DNA of 64,000 bases from Lepeophtheirus salmonis (GCF_016086655.4 NC_052140.2:4774001-4838000); one strand, 5' to 3'. Counted from the first letter of the stretch, positions 23,540-35,248 are shown. Program-made: numbers and translations. Notes: generated from the letters alone by a model not told the origin.

Positions 23540-23599
23540 TTTTACACTTACAGAAACATCTTCTTTATTTTTGTTTCAACTGTTACTTGACTATGTAGT

Positions 23600-24839
23600 G
23601 GAACATCGTAATTAAAAATAACGACTATAAATCTTAATTAAATAATACGACAGGCTTTGAGTCCCACTGTTTTTATACATACATATAATACCCTATTGTA
23701 TTATACGATACGTATGTATACATGTACTGTAGATAATATAGTTTCTGAAAATTTCAATTCTAATATTTATATTGGGAAGGAGTTGAAGATGTTGAGTGCT
23801 AATGTTGAATTATATTAGTAAATTCTAGTTATACTCAAACTAAAAAAAACACACTCAAAAACTTGAAATATTTAAGTATAGATTCAGTAATTATTTATGA
23901 ATTTCGTTGTCATGTTTTTGTAGGATAATTGTCTTTAGTCTCATTCGCGCCTGATTTTTATATTGCCATATTAAAGTAGTCAAACTGGACTTAGCTTTTG
24001 AACAACTTATATTTTATTAATTCACTGCAAAAAACAAGAACATATTTTTCTATGTCTAATGTCTTTACTCCAACTCTACTTTACTGAATGCTCAAACGTT
24101 TGAACTCGATCTTGATAGTCATAACTCTAATATAACACCGATAAATACTATTTCACATCATCTTAAGGCAATAAATCAAATAAGTAATAACTAATATCAA
24201 GCTAGGAGGAGCTGAGAGACGAACGATAAAAGAAAAAGGCCTGACTCATAATTTTATGAAATTTCCGCATTGCGGTTTGATAGTAGTTGTTGGCCAACGG
24301 GCATACTCAGTTGAAACACGTATTATTGTGTAAAATATATTTTCATCCATAATCTTCTAGAATATTCTAGATTGACAAATATGGAGTAACATATTTCCTA
24401 TTTATAATATGTATGTAATAACATGACTGATTGTGGTTAGGAGTTAAGAATATAATTTTTGTTTCAAAAACAAATAGCTCTGCTTTAATTTTACTCTTGT
24501 CGTCTGTCCTTAAATATATTGTTAACTTCTTAGTTAAATATGTATGATAAATAATTGAACATAGTTTGAACTTTCGCTTAGTAATACTTATAAGTGATAT
24601 CCCTATACAATATATAATGTTAGACCCAGTCAAAACATTCGGGCTTTTTCGAGTTTTTGAGCTCTACATTGAGTCAATTCTTTTGATGGGACTATATAAT
24701 AATTTTTCAATTCTTCGGTTGAGTTCAATCTTGGAACAATTCTCATTAATAATGTAACCTTTTTAGTACAAAATCAACTCTTTTTTTTTATAAGAAACGA
24801 GCGTCTATAAATAGCTGTTTACTATCACTTTTTCCGAGT
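23600..24839. other. Gene-free AT-rich stretch
   Basis: No recognisable gene. A short palindrome-like TATA/ATACGTAT run lies near 23680-23720. Confidence 0.3.
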
Positions 24840-25075
24840 TATAGAAGGTGATGCTTCCGTCAGGGTGACTCTCTGTCTTTTATGAGCACACACAAATATT
24901 CAATCCAGTTTCGGATACATCAATGATATGTAGTTAAAAAGGAATTGAACTCCTCAGAAATTAAATAATAATTATACCAGCTTGAAAAAAGAAAATGCAC
25001 TCTTCAGTTTGCCAGCTCCAAAAAAACCGGGGAGCTAAAAAATGAACCCAATTTTCATAACTAGTTATAGTGAGT
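24840..25075 (+). repeat. Repeat family B, partial copy
   Basis: 'tctgtcttttatgagcacac' onward, 'ctcctcagaaattaaataat', 'ggggagctaaaaaatg', 'cataactagttatag', as in 10240-10440. Confidence 0.55.
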
Positions 25076-25159
25076 GATGAAAATCGCTTTTTTTTTTTGC
25101 ATGTTACAAAATATATGGTAATCCTAACCGTTCGAAGAATGGTTTGGATGAGAGCTGCT

Positions 25160-25530
25160 TAGCTGTCTTGACATTTCATTGGATCAGCAGCCATCAGTTG
25201 TAATGAGGTAGGAAGGGCAGAAGGAAATCAAAAGGGGCATGGACAAGAATTACTCCGATTCCGATACTCAATTATACTCTGAGTCTAACAAGGACGTACA
25301 ATTATAACTCTGCAATAAATCCTCAGGGTTACTCTCCGTAATTAATGAGCCCACACTAATGTTAAGTCAGGGTTTAAGTATAATTGAATGTAGTAGGAAA
25401 GAAAGTCCACTCCTCAAGAATTAAATAATAATGACAACAGCTTATGAAAAGACAATTATCTCGTTAGTTTGCCAACTCTATAAAAGAGCTAAAAAATGCA
25501 TCGAATTTCATCGAAAATCTAGTGCAGTTG
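25160..25530 (+). repeat. Repeat family B, left arm of an inverted pair
   Basis: Forward copy: 'gacatttcattggatcagca', 'gaaggaaatc', 'gaattactccgatt', 'actctgagtctaac', 'taaataataatgacaacag', 'gagctaaaaaatgc'. It is followed within a few bases by a reversed copy of its own 5' half (25535-25702), giving a foldback. Confidence 0.65.
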
Positions 25531-25534
25531 GACT

Positions 25535-25702
25535 CAGAATAGAATTGAGGATCGAGATTGGAGTAATACTTGCCTATATCTTTGTTTATTTCCACCTTCC
25601 CATCGTCACAGCTGCCTGTAGCTGATCTAATGAATCGTATTGATAGATAAGCTGCTCTCTACCAAAACATTCTTCAATTTTCAGGACTGCCATGTTGTTT
25701 TT
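25535..25702 (-). repeat. Repeat family B, right arm of the inverted pair
   Basis: The reverse complement of this stretch repeats about 25110-25290: 'gactcagaatagaattgagg', 'gagattggagtaatacttg', 'tttatttccaccttccc', 'tgtagctgatctaatgaatc'. The two arms face each other across roughly 250 bp. Confidence 0.65.
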
Positions 25703-25858
25703 CGTTTTTTTACATAACGATCATGAGTCTTCCTTGCAGATGTTCCAGACCCATCAGATTTCTTGAAAGACTTGGTCACATCGTAAATCGTTTATTTGAG
25801 CTCAATAAACTCAATAATCTCCTTGGGCGTGTATCCGCTACAGGGACACAATAATGGA
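25703..25858 (-). pseudogene. Tc1/mariner transposase helix-turn-helix fragment
   Basis: The minus strand reads SGYTPKEIIEFIELK, one stop, then TIYDVTKSFKKSDGSGTSAR and KTHDRYVKKR. This is an N-terminal helix-turn-helix (…P-K-E-I…T-I-Y-D-V) followed by the G-S-G-T-S-A-R-K linker of Tc1-type transposases. The sequence runs directly into the family B arm, so this relic and family B may share an origin or an insertion site. Confidence 0.6.
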
Positions 25859-25859
25859 T

Positions 25860-26499
25860 GCACGGGGTTCTTATTCGGAAAACTTCAATAATTTTGTCAG
25901 CTGAACCTGATGCACACCCTTTCATAAACATAGTTATCAGGGTTGCCAAGGTATTGAAGTACTAATATTTTTTTGAAGTTTTCTTTGTAAAATGATGAGT
26001 CCTACCACTATTATTTCAAAAGAAAGGAATTTATTGTCAAAATAGTCTACCCTCATTTAAAAAATCATTATTGCGAATGGGGGTCCTTTTTAAATAACCT
26101 CTCAACTGGCAGGTGAATATTTTTTTTATTATTTTATAAACAATAAATATATGGTTTTATTGTTATTTCCATGGTTACACTTACAAAGAAATATATTTTT
26201 AACGAAATAGGATAATAATTAAAGGAATACAAAGTGCGTAGTTACCCCACAGGTAAATGGTCAACGTAGCTACTCATAGTAACAGCCGTGAGCTGACAAC
26301 AAGTCGAAGAAACATCATACTATTATTATTGAAACGTAATATGCTCTAATTCTATGTACCAGGTTGTGTAGTTGAAATTTGGACACTTATGAAGGAGACA
26401 AATAAGAAAAAAAACATAGGAATAATTGATAATTCTTCCAATGCAGCTAACAAGCTGTGTGCACTGATACCCCTCCTTAAAAATTAATACATTAAATCA
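25860..26499. other. Gene-free AT-rich stretch
   Basis: Nothing recognised; no frame of note. Confidence 0.3.
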
Positions 26500-26990
26500 A
26501 AAAATAGTCTCACAATCTGACAAAAGAATCCCTATGGCTGTTCTACTATACGCAGAACCCACACTAAAAAATATCTGAAACTTGACTAAGGCAAGCTGGC
26601 AGACTATGTACAACGTCAAACATGCCATTATTGACAGGATTGCCATCAAAAGGAACCCTGGAAGTAGTACATGATCAAATATATCCAGATAACAATAAGG
26701 AGGCCTCACAGAACAGCACAAAGAAATCTATTGGTGATCATGCATAAAAGTTCAACATTTCTGGAGGTGGCATCCAGAATACCATCAAGAAGGCAGGGAG
26801 GAAGAGTTTGACAATATTTTGCACATGCCTCCATTATTGACACAAAAAGTTCGTCAGAACCAGCTCCAGCATTTTCAAGCACTTATCAATAACCTAAAAT
26901 GTCCCAAGACTGGTCTCATCATCACCTGACAGGTGTTTTTCAGCTTTGTATTGAAGCTATGATCTACATTAAAGATTAGAAATGGCAACA
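26500..26990 (+). pseudogene. Tc1/mariner transposase relic, N-terminal half
   Basis: Reading + strand with shifts: TKASWQTMYNVKHAI and IAIKRNPGSS (first helix-turn-helix plus basic linker), then in a second frame SGGGIQNTIKKAGRKSL (second helix-turn-helix), then PLLTQKVRQNQLQHFQ, ALINNLKCPKTGLII, which is the stretch that normally precedes the first catalytic Asp. The D-E motif itself is lost. Base composition is less AT-rich than the surroundings. Confidence 0.55.
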
Positions 26991-27214
26991 CATGTGGCAA
27001 CATTTGTACAAAGTAGATCCCCTATTTTTCAAAATGAAATCTGTTAATATTCCAGATTCAAAGTTTTCAATTACACGCCTAGAATGTGATTTTATAACAA
27101 GTGTTGAATTCGAGTACAACTCCAACTCTAAAAAAAACTCGAATTTTCTAAAGCCCTCCTAAAAAAATCTCAAAATTATTCAAACTCGTCCATTTTGAAA
27201 ATGATTTCCCAAAG

Positions 27215-27295
27215 AATATCAATATAATCCATACTCAATTTTGAGAAAAAGCCTTCTAGCCTGCTATTGTATTGACTTGTCACATAATATTTTTT
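27215..27295 (+). repeat. Repeat family G copy
   Basis: 'aatataatccatactcaatt', 'ttgagaaaaagccttctagc' and 'ttgtattgact' follow 110-185. Confidence 0.45.
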
Positions 27296-27604
27296 TTGTC
27301 CTCCAACATTTTCGTTACAAAGAATAACAATTGAAGAACCTATCTCATGAATCTTGATCGTACATGCTTATCCTGTTCAGACGTTGCATTTGACGGAGTA
27401 TGACTGAGTATAAAGTATAAAAACAATGAGGAAGTAAACTGATTTATATTGTATCCTTGAACTATGTTAAAACCCCCCTCCAAAGAACTTTGCTTATTAT
27501 AATTTAAAAAAATACTAATGCAACATATTTTACATACAACTAAAAATTAACCCAATCCAATAACTTTTAAAGAATTAATTGTTTCCCAATGACATACCTA
27601 CTAG

Positions 27605-27740
27605 TTTTGAGACTCGGTCCTAGACCCATCTTTTTTTTCGCCTTAATCTTAAGTTTTATATTTTTCTACATATTTGGACCAATATTTCAGTCCAATCTGC
27701 GATCTCGGACCATGGACCAAAATTTAATTATTTTATAATC
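27605..27740. repeat. Family C2 fragment
   Basis: 'actcggtcctagacccatc', 'ttggaccaatatttcagtcc' and 'tcggaccatggacc' belong to the same vocabulary as 18900-19400, here in reverse sense. Confidence 0.35.
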
Positions 27741-27764
27741 GTTTACCAATTTTTTCCTATATCC

Positions 27765-28115
27765 TTATGTGAAGAAAAACTAAGTATAGCGATTAGAAAA
27801 GGAAAAACGGTTGATGCGTGTGCTCTTTCTTCTATTTTGTTCATTATTGGATAAGTCGTGGGAGTGTTAAACTCTCCCTCTAAAAGAAGAATTATCGTCT
27901 GTCTTTGGTGTAAACTGTTTTATAAAGTCATAATAAAATTAATATATATGAATTTAAATATAATTACAATATTTTCTCAGTACAAATGCTATTTTAAGTG
28001 TATAAGGTTCCCCTTTTTATAGCAGTAATTCATTTCCAAGGGTCTTTATTTAGTTATACCATACATCTAGTTTCAGCCTTCTCCTCACACTCTTACACAA
28101 ATCCAATATTTATTA
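27765..28115 (+). repeat. Repeat family A, long copy
   Basis: Reads 'actaagtatagcgattagaa', 'cttctattttgttcattatt', 'gtgggagtgttaaactctcc', 'gaatttaaatataattacaa', 'tataaggttccccttttt', 'atagcagtaattcatttcc', 'ccttctcctcaca'. Reverse copies are at 33290-33655 and 45570-45905; right-end copies at 46525-46630, 52935-53070, 54500-54715 and 56430-56560. No coding capacity was seen. Confidence 0.65.
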
Positions 28116-29115
28116 ATGAGTAAAACTGAACGTTTTTAAAGGACCGATTTAGTTTGGTCCACTAAAAATCACAACAGCCTCAGATTGGTCAAGTATTATC
28201 AGACCGAGCTGTACCACTAATATTGTCCTTATTAGTTGTTTTGTAACAAGATAAAGTTGTCAAACTGCCAAACCTGTAGAAATATTCTTTGATTGCATTT
28301 TCTCATTATAAGTGTCCATTTATTGCAAACAAAAAAAAAACTATCAGCTACATAAAATGGTTTGAGGGAATCAACCATTTTGAGGATTTATGTAAATAAG
28401 AATGGGAATAACTAGACCATTTTTTCTCTCTTGAAAAAAGAGTATCTACTCGTGATAGATTCAAGTTATAACCATTGGGTTTGAGTAATTGAGCATTAAG
28501 TTGAATAGATACTTTTTTTTTCATGAGGTTTAATATTTTAATGACTTCTTTTTAGAAAATACATTTTTTTTAAATGATTTTTTTTAACTCCATTAAACAA
28601 AATATTAAATTCCATTAATAATATTATAATTTTATAGGGATTTTGTTAAGTATTACCTAAAAATAGGCATATTAGTCAAAATAGAGTAACTTAAAATACA
28701 TAGAAAATATACATGAATAAATAATCTTCCAGTTTTTTTATACAATTTACCCTTAAAATGATTATTGTTTATAAAAATATCAAGAGTAATTTAATATTGT
28801 ACCAGGTATAGTGCACACCTTATTTGTGTTTGAAAAACGTGAAATTTAGTAAAATAGTAGTTAGTTTAGTTGTACTTCTTCTTGTCATTATATGAGCATC
28901 ACATATAATACCAAAGTTGAATGTACAACTTCAAGAGCCCGCGAAACCTTCTTTATATGTATCAGTATGGTTCAAAACTTTAGAATATTTCTTCATTTTT
29001 TATCTACATAACATTTTTGGTCTTTGTATCCCCAACATTACGGAGCACTCGGGCGCATTTAAGGACCAATGTAATGTTCATGTTTAAAGTCATCCTTTAC
29101 AAACGCAATATTAAA
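28116..29115. other. Gene-free AT-rich stretch
   Basis: No gene recognised. A small hairpin (AAAATGGTT … AACCATTTT, 28353-28382) is present. 28120-28230 has scattered ggaccg/ggtcc words like family C. Confidence 0.3.
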
Positions 29116-29815
29116 ACTAGAATGGGCACTCGGTAGAGCCCAAATCCTCCACCTAAAATCAAAATTGAATTATGTATCTCAATTTGTTCCAAAGTTATGG
29201 TTGATTATGATTTTTTTTTTTAATTTTTGCTACCTTGTCCTTGACCTCACGAAATTTATTGAGTTCTTTCTGTGACTATGTATAATCTTCGTTTTAAGTT
29301 TGATCAAAATCAATCTGTAACTTTTAGCGTTATCCTGATGAGTAACAAACAAACAACCTAAATAAATTACAAACATACAAACTAACGACAAAAAAACAAA
29401 ACAGAAGCAAAAACATATCTTCGGTGGAGAACTTATCAAAATTAATACTAGAATGGGCACTTGGAAAACCCCAAACCTCCACCATTAGTTATTTTACTGA
29501 ATGGAATTTTTTGGTATATGAATGATTTTATTAAAACTATTTAAGGACACCAATTTGAGCTCCTTACCTCAATATGTTCCAAAGTTACGGTCGAATATGA
29601 ATTTTTTACTTTTTGTGTTATCTTGAGCTTTTACCTGTACCACTCAAAATTTGATGACCTCTCACTATGAGCATATATAATCTTCGTACCAAGCTTGATC
29701 AAAATCGACAACTAACTTTTGCTATAATCCTTGCGGCCAACACACAAACAAACAGAGGCAAAAACATACCCTCTGTTCAACGTCGTTGGTGGAGGTAATA
29801 ATCCGCAATTGAGAG
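29116..29815 (+). repeat. Tandem pair of a ~335-370 bp retroelement-tail-like repeat
   Basis: Unit 1 is 29116-29446, unit 2 29447-29815. Both run 'actagaatgggcac', 'cctccac', 'tatctcaatttgttcc' or a variant, 'aaagtta(t/c)ggt', 'tataatcttcgt', 'ttgatcaaaatc', 'aacttttgc/agc', 'tcctgatgagtaacaaacaa' or a variant, then 'gaagcaaaaacatatc', 'ggtgga'. The ending with ACAAACAAAC, 'aaaacata', 'gttggtggaggtaata' is the style of SINE/RTE 3' tails in many invertebrates. No protein. Confidence 0.65.
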
Positions 29816-30709
29816 GTGGTAAAAAGTCCTTTTACTGCAATTAAATATTGAGTCTTTGCTCACACGTTAAAGTCCTTCAATATTTTCATCGAGTCATGTT
29901 CAAGTCCTCGGAAAATAAAAGATAATTTCAAAAGTACCTTGTCATTTAGAGATGGATTCGGTCTAGGCCCGAGCCCTTGGTCTGAACCTTTCAACCCGAG
30001 ATTTATTTTAAATGTAAAATATTTCCTTTGCAACTAATCGATGACGTCATCGACGTGTCAGTGTTACACCTACAAATATGAATGATAACTGTTATTATTA
30101 CTCTTATTTTCTCCTGGACGACACAAACTATCAAGACATTTCATCTAATAGTAAAATTTCTGATAGTTCTATGCTAATGGCTGAAGATCAAAATATGAGT
30201 GAACACTCATCATCATCAATAAATAATTAGTTATTACATTCTGAAGTTTTATATAAATTTAGCTCTCATGAGTATATATTGGATTACCTTTATTATATAT
30301 ATATTCTGGTATTTTGGCCCGAATCCTTACACCTCGTAGCCCGACTTAGCCAGAAGCATGATACCTTTCTAGCCCAATATACTTCTACCTTGTATACAGT
30401 GAAACAAATTGAAGTGAATTCCGATTCCAAGTGAAGTCTTGAGTCTTGGATTGTGGGATGTAGTCGAGTCACAAGTTTTGAGTTCAAGTTCACACCTCTG
30501 ATCCTTATCGATATTGATTGAACTCTTTAATAAAACAGAACTAGGTCACAAATAACATCTATATAGTTGATATGATTTAAGTGAATAGTTGCGAATGATA
30601 TTTAAAATAAATATGAACTATCTACGTACTTATAACGTCAACATAAAAACAATCTGAAAAAAAATAAAAAAGTAGAAAATTTCAGTTAATCGTTTTACTT
30701 CATATAAAA
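29816..30709. other. Gene-free stretch
   Basis: No gene recognised. 30410-30490 carries 'gtcttgagtcttgg' and 'gtcgagtcac', part of a loose 'gactcgagac' repeat also present at 33900-34300 and 34730-34820. Confidence 0.3.
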
Positions 30710-31800
30710 ATATAAACCAATATATTATAGACATTTTTGAGCTATTTATAGGCTTTGATTTCAAATTTATGGATGAGTTAAGATATCAAAGAATTTTAGC
30801 TATAGTTTAAATCCTTTATTTGATTTAAAAGACTCATATCTGCCCGATAAAGCCCTTAAAATAAAACTTTATTGTTAAATAACTTTTGGCTATTTTGCGT
30901 TAGGATTTTTAAAGGTAATGATTACTGAACTCATTATTAAATATGAATTATTAAAACTCAAAAAAAAAGTTTACATCACAAGAAAATGATGCATCGAGTT
31001 ATTTGAATTTTTTGACAGAAAATTAAATTACTCTTTATGTTTAAAATTTGAGATCCTGTTAGGGTTTGAAATGGATAGAGGGTGCCCTAGTGGCTTTTTT
31101 GTACATTAAACAGTCCATGTATAACATTTTCACTGACGGCATAAATTGCATCATTATTGAAAGAGATGCCATTTTGGGGGTATACGTTGATATTTTAAGT
31201 AAAAAAAATTCCAAAATTTCCAATAAATTTTTATGAAACTTAATCAAATGGCCTTAAGAATAAAAAAGACTTAATATTTGTATTGAATACCACTTGATGT
31301 CAATGATAAATAGTGATATTTGAACTATATCAAAGTAATAAGTACTAAAAATGGCTGTATTTTTTTCTTGGCTAGTTATACGAGAAATGTCGGGTATTTG
31401 AGAAAAGTAAAGGACTCAAAGGAGTTGAGTCCTTCAGAGAAAAGTATTGAATTATTTCCACTGTAATAGTTAATTTTTATCTACAATATAGGAATAAGAT
31501 GTAAAACAAATTTTTAATACATTTTGGGGTTAAGATATACCTATAATAAAACTTCGCAATAGAGGAATAAATTTTGGATAGAGCGTAAGGGTTTAAGTCC
31601 TTTACTTGTTAGTCCCATTTCGATATCCAATAGTTCACTATTTTCGCCTTAATATTCGTAAAAAATATCATTGTTATAAAACTTGGGTTTTAGACCTCAA
31701 AATGACCGATATCAACAATGCTGACGTCACTTGGAAAGGCTCTATTCTACTGCTTAAGAGACACGTGCTGTAATAACAAAAATAAAAAATTTTAACCTGC
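30710..31800 (+). repeat. Repeat families F and E adjacent
   Basis: 30710-31000 is a family F copy. 31060-31800 is family E: 'ttttcactgacggcataaat', 'tgcatcattattga', 'tccaataaatttttatgaaa', 'cacttgatgtcaatgat', 'aaatgaccgatatcaacaat', matched in order at 41560-42070. The gap between E and F is only about 60 bp here, so they may form one longer element. Confidence 0.55.
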
Positions 31801-32289
31801 AAAAATGGGTATGTGTATTAGTATTTTTGCAGCCCAGCTGTCTCCTTCTATTCCAATGGCCCTGCAACTTGAATTATGTACTTCGAAAAATAACATATAT
31901 ATTCATCATACTTGGATAGAGACTAAAAAGTAAAAAAAATATGTACGTATTTTAGAGGTTAATATTCTCTCATGAATTCAAAATAACGGTTATTTTACTC
32001 ATACTAAAAAAGAATATTACACACAATTAATTGAGTATGTAGTATGTATTATCTACTAATATAATATTATAAAGAGTCATGAACACAAATCCAGAACTCA
32101 CAAAATACATAAATGGTTTCGAAAGTAGAAAACATGATAAGAATTTGAAGGTCAACACCTTTATATTATATGGTTATACTAACATACAATACAATACTAT
32201 ATCAATGTATAGAGTAAGGCTATGAAATTTTCTCTTTTGATTTTGACGAATTTTTAAACCTTTTATAATGATCTAACGTAATTGAAAAT
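31801..32289. other. Gene-free AT-rich stretch
   Basis: Nothing recognised. Confidence 0.3.
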
Positions 32290-32660
32290 GATTTCATTTG
32301 ATCAAGGTTGTGCCCAGTTCAGGTTCAGCAGTTATATTAGTACCGGTCTAAGTTATTTCATTTCATCGGTTTGGTCTCGGTTCTTTTTTATACAGGCTCA
32401 ATTTGGTAACACGCACTTAAAAGCAGGGGTGTAACTAAAAAATTGGGCCCCACAAAATTATATTAGATACAAACAGGGCAATAGCTACCTTATATACAGA
32501 GTGCTAGTTCCCCAAGTTCCAGCAAGGTCTTCCAAAAGTAAGGTTGCATAAAACAATGGTTTTCAAAGTGGGGACCGTGAGGGGAGGGTATGTGGGGTTC
32601 AAGAACCGGAACTGCTAGACCGATAAGGGCACAACCTTGCACTTGATAGCTGAAACTAAA
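32290..32660 (-). repeat. Repeat family D, minus-strand copy
   Basis: 'ggtttggtctcggttctttt', 'ttggtaacacgcac', 'ggggtgtaactaaaaaattg', 'tagatacaaacagggc', 'agctaccttatatacagagt' and 'tcaagaaccggaactgctag' follow 6560-6980 in reverse, though blocks are partly rearranged. Confidence 0.5.
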
Positions 32661-32954
32661 GGGTTTCGAAACAAGTACAATTTGGTTAATTGGATCATGA
32701 GATGAAGAAGCAAGAATGGTATCAGCAAAGAATAATTGATTTACTCCAGTTCTTTTTGTCCATTTAACAATAACAAATCGGAGTTGTGAGCATAAGAACA
32801 ATAGGAAACATCGAAGATCAAATCAAGGAAAGGATAGAGGATATAACTGGAGTTGTGGATGAAAAAAAGAAAGATCAGGATCTCTTGGAAGGACGATTTG
32901 GATGAAAATCTCGTGTGTACTTTAGGCCTGTTAAAAAAAACATGTTTTTGAAGA

Positions 32955-33240
32955 AGAGCAGCTTATTTGTCAAGGACATTGGTAAGAATTACTCCGATGT
33001 CGGTCTTTATATTCTGAGTACAGCAAGAAATTACAATTATAACTCTGCAACATATTCTCAATGTTACTCTCCGTCTTTTATGAGCACACACGAATGTTCA
33101 ATCAGATTTTGAATATAATTGAATGTAGTAGAAAATAAGTTGAATAAAAATTACATCATCTAAAGAAAATAATTATTCATTCTTCAGATTAACAATTCCA
33201 AAAAAAAAAAAAAAAAAAAAATACACCCAAATTACATCAC
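32955..33240 (+). repeat. Repeat family B, partial copy with A-run
   Basis: 'gaattactccgatgtcgg', 'tacaattataactctgcaa', 'ctccgtcttttatgagcac', 'gaatataattgaatgtagta', then 'cttcagattaacaattcc', a 22-nt A run (33200-33221) and 'attacatcacta'. Confidence 0.6.
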
Positions 33241-33289
33241 TAATTTGGATTACTAAAAGAGTGGATGCCCTTTTTGTAATGGAAAAGAG

Positions 33290-33655
33290 AGCAAGGAGAA
33301 GGCGGGCGAGACATAGGATACAACTTAATTGAGACCCATATTAATATCAGCTACCTATTATATGATTTTGGGAGGAGATTCTGCCTTTCAGAGAAGAACC
33401 ATCTACATTTAAATTAGAATTAGTGCAGGAAAAATATTATATTTATATTTAAATTCATATTTATTTATTTTATTATCCATTTTAAAATCAATTTACATCA
33501 AGGATATATGTGATAGTTCTTGTTTTGGAGGGAGAAGTTAGCAACTTATTAAATAATGAACAAAATAGAAGAAAGAGCACACAAATAAACCGTTTTTCCT
33601 TTTCTAATCGCTATACATAGTTTTTCTTGTCACACATCCCATTTTTATAAATAAA
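33290..33655 (-). repeat. Repeat family A, minus-strand copy
   Basis: Same order, reversed, as 27765-28115: 'gagaaggcgggcgagacata', 'aagaaccatctac', 'aaatgaacaaaatagaag' or a variant, 'tctaatcgctatacatagt'. It also matches 45570-45905 in the same orientation. Confidence 0.6.
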
Positions 33656-35208
33656 GTTACTAATAGTAGTCAAATAGTCTAAATGAAGACCGTAGGAAGC
33701 AATTTTTAGATGAAAGCACCAGCTTATTGCCAATCCCCCCCCCCTAAAAATATTAATACAGTGGCTCTATACTTTTTTGGTGGAGATATCACCAATGTTA
33801 TTATTCTTGATATAACCAATATCATTTAATTTTTGAGGGGGTGAAGCTGGGGAGGCTGCACCGGATTCCTACGACACTGCTATAGTTTACCAATATCAAT
33901 TGTTGGTGACTTAATACTAAATACTTATGACTCGACTGGAGACTCAACTACATGTTTTGAAAACTTGCGCCTCTACTTAATCTCACATGAATCAAAGACT
34001 CGAGACTTTAATTGGATTTGAAAGCTAATCAGACTGGCGTGGGCTCGAATGTTAAGATAACATTATCCATATGACCCATTATAACTAACTTACATATACA
34101 TACTGTTTGAACACTTTGAATTTGGGTGACCATATTTGGATCTCCAAAACAGAGGGCATGTATTCTGACTTGTGTTGGTTTTAGGAGGTGGTAAATATTT
34201 TAAAATGAGTAAATTTAATTCGTTTTTGGAAAGTAAGAAAATAAAGACTTGCTATTCGACTTCATCTTACAAGATTCAAAGACTCGGGACTTATTTTGGA
34301 CTCAAAAGTTAATATGATCTATTGGTTAATTATATGCTTGGATATTGAGCGGAAAATGAGCTCCCTCATGCTTGATTTTGGCACCTGAGCGGAATTTTCT
34401 TGAACGATTAACCGAAAAAACTTTTGACCCACGTTCATTTCTTTGCTTCTTTATTATTGTCCTCCACATGACATCTTTTATCGGGCCAAGGACCAAATAT
34501 AAAACCAAGTGGGCAAACGATGGCCACATTAGAAAATTACTACATTTTATTAGATTCAAGTATCCTTTTTTTGCTTACTAGAGGCGCATTTAGGATATCA
34601 TAAATTAATCAACCCCCATGAATTCCAGCAAAAAAAAAATGAAAAAAATATTGCTTACATACATTAAATGACATCATTTGTGGTACCCCTAAATGGACAT
34701 CTCGAAAGGAAACAGTTTTTTCGTAGCCATATTCAATGAAATGACTCGATGAAAATATTCAAGGACTCGTGTGAACAAAGACTTGAGACTCTACTTGGAG
34801 CTTAAGGACTAAAGATCATATTATATCAATGACAAAATAATCTAGGTTTAATATTAGTTTAATTCAAGATATCATCCAAGTCGAAAACAATTCATTTCAT
34901 GTTCCACGTATTTCTCAATTAAAATTAGAAACTAAGTACGATCAAGATTATTTAAGTCATAAAACAATTTAATGATACTCTTTTTCCGCCAGAGAACAGT
35001 GTAACAACACATTATTATAATTATCCATGATTACTATTATTTCGTCATTATGTTTTGCTTTATCTGCCCGAAGATATTAAAAATGTTTATTTCTTGAAAT
35101 AGAGGGAGAAAAGATTTAAGAAATAGAAAACTAGTGTCAGCATTACGACATTGAAAATAGATCGAATATTCCTTATAAAGTAATACGCAAAAAATGACTT
35201 CGGCAAGA
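33656..35208. other. Gene-free stretch with 'gactcgagac' type words
   Basis: 33900-34040, 34240-34310 and 34730-34820 contain repeated 'agactcgagact', 'gactcgggact' and 'gacttgagactc' words, a low-identity repeat also seen at 30410-30490. A C-run sits at 33737-33746. No gene recognised. Confidence 0.35.
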
Positions 35209-35248
35209 ATGGCAGAATTGGCCGAGTGGATTTGAAAATGGCATCACA
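35209..35248 (+). other. tRNA-Leu/Ser 5'-half-like fragment
   Basis: 'ggcagaattggccgagtgga' looks like the acceptor and D-arm of a class II tRNA (A box TGGCCGAGTGG), but no anticodon arm or B box follows. It is either a SINE head fragment or chance; it is not a functional tRNA. Confidence 0.25.

Larger units (their letters stand above)
23111..23582. repeat. Tandem duplication of a 236-bp unit carrying a transposase N-terminus
   Basis: Unit 1 is 23111-23346 and unit 2 23347-23582; both begin 'caaactcccagaagtta' and agree closely throughout ('gatggagatatcaatggtgt', 'accggcgcggaggagaaggc'). The near identity suggests a recent duplication. Confidence 0.85.

Noticed and set aside
26497..26721. 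74-codon minus-strand hydrophobic frame resembling a membrane protein
   Set aside because: The plus strand reads as transposase helix-turn-helix pieces, so this frame is an antisense shadow.
29116..29815. CRISPR-like array
   Set aside because: Only two diverged units of over 330 bp with no short identical repeats and unique spacers; a eukaryotic repeat.
35209..35248. Functional tRNA gene
   Set aside because: Only an acceptor/D-arm-like half; no anticodon arm, T-arm or B box follows.
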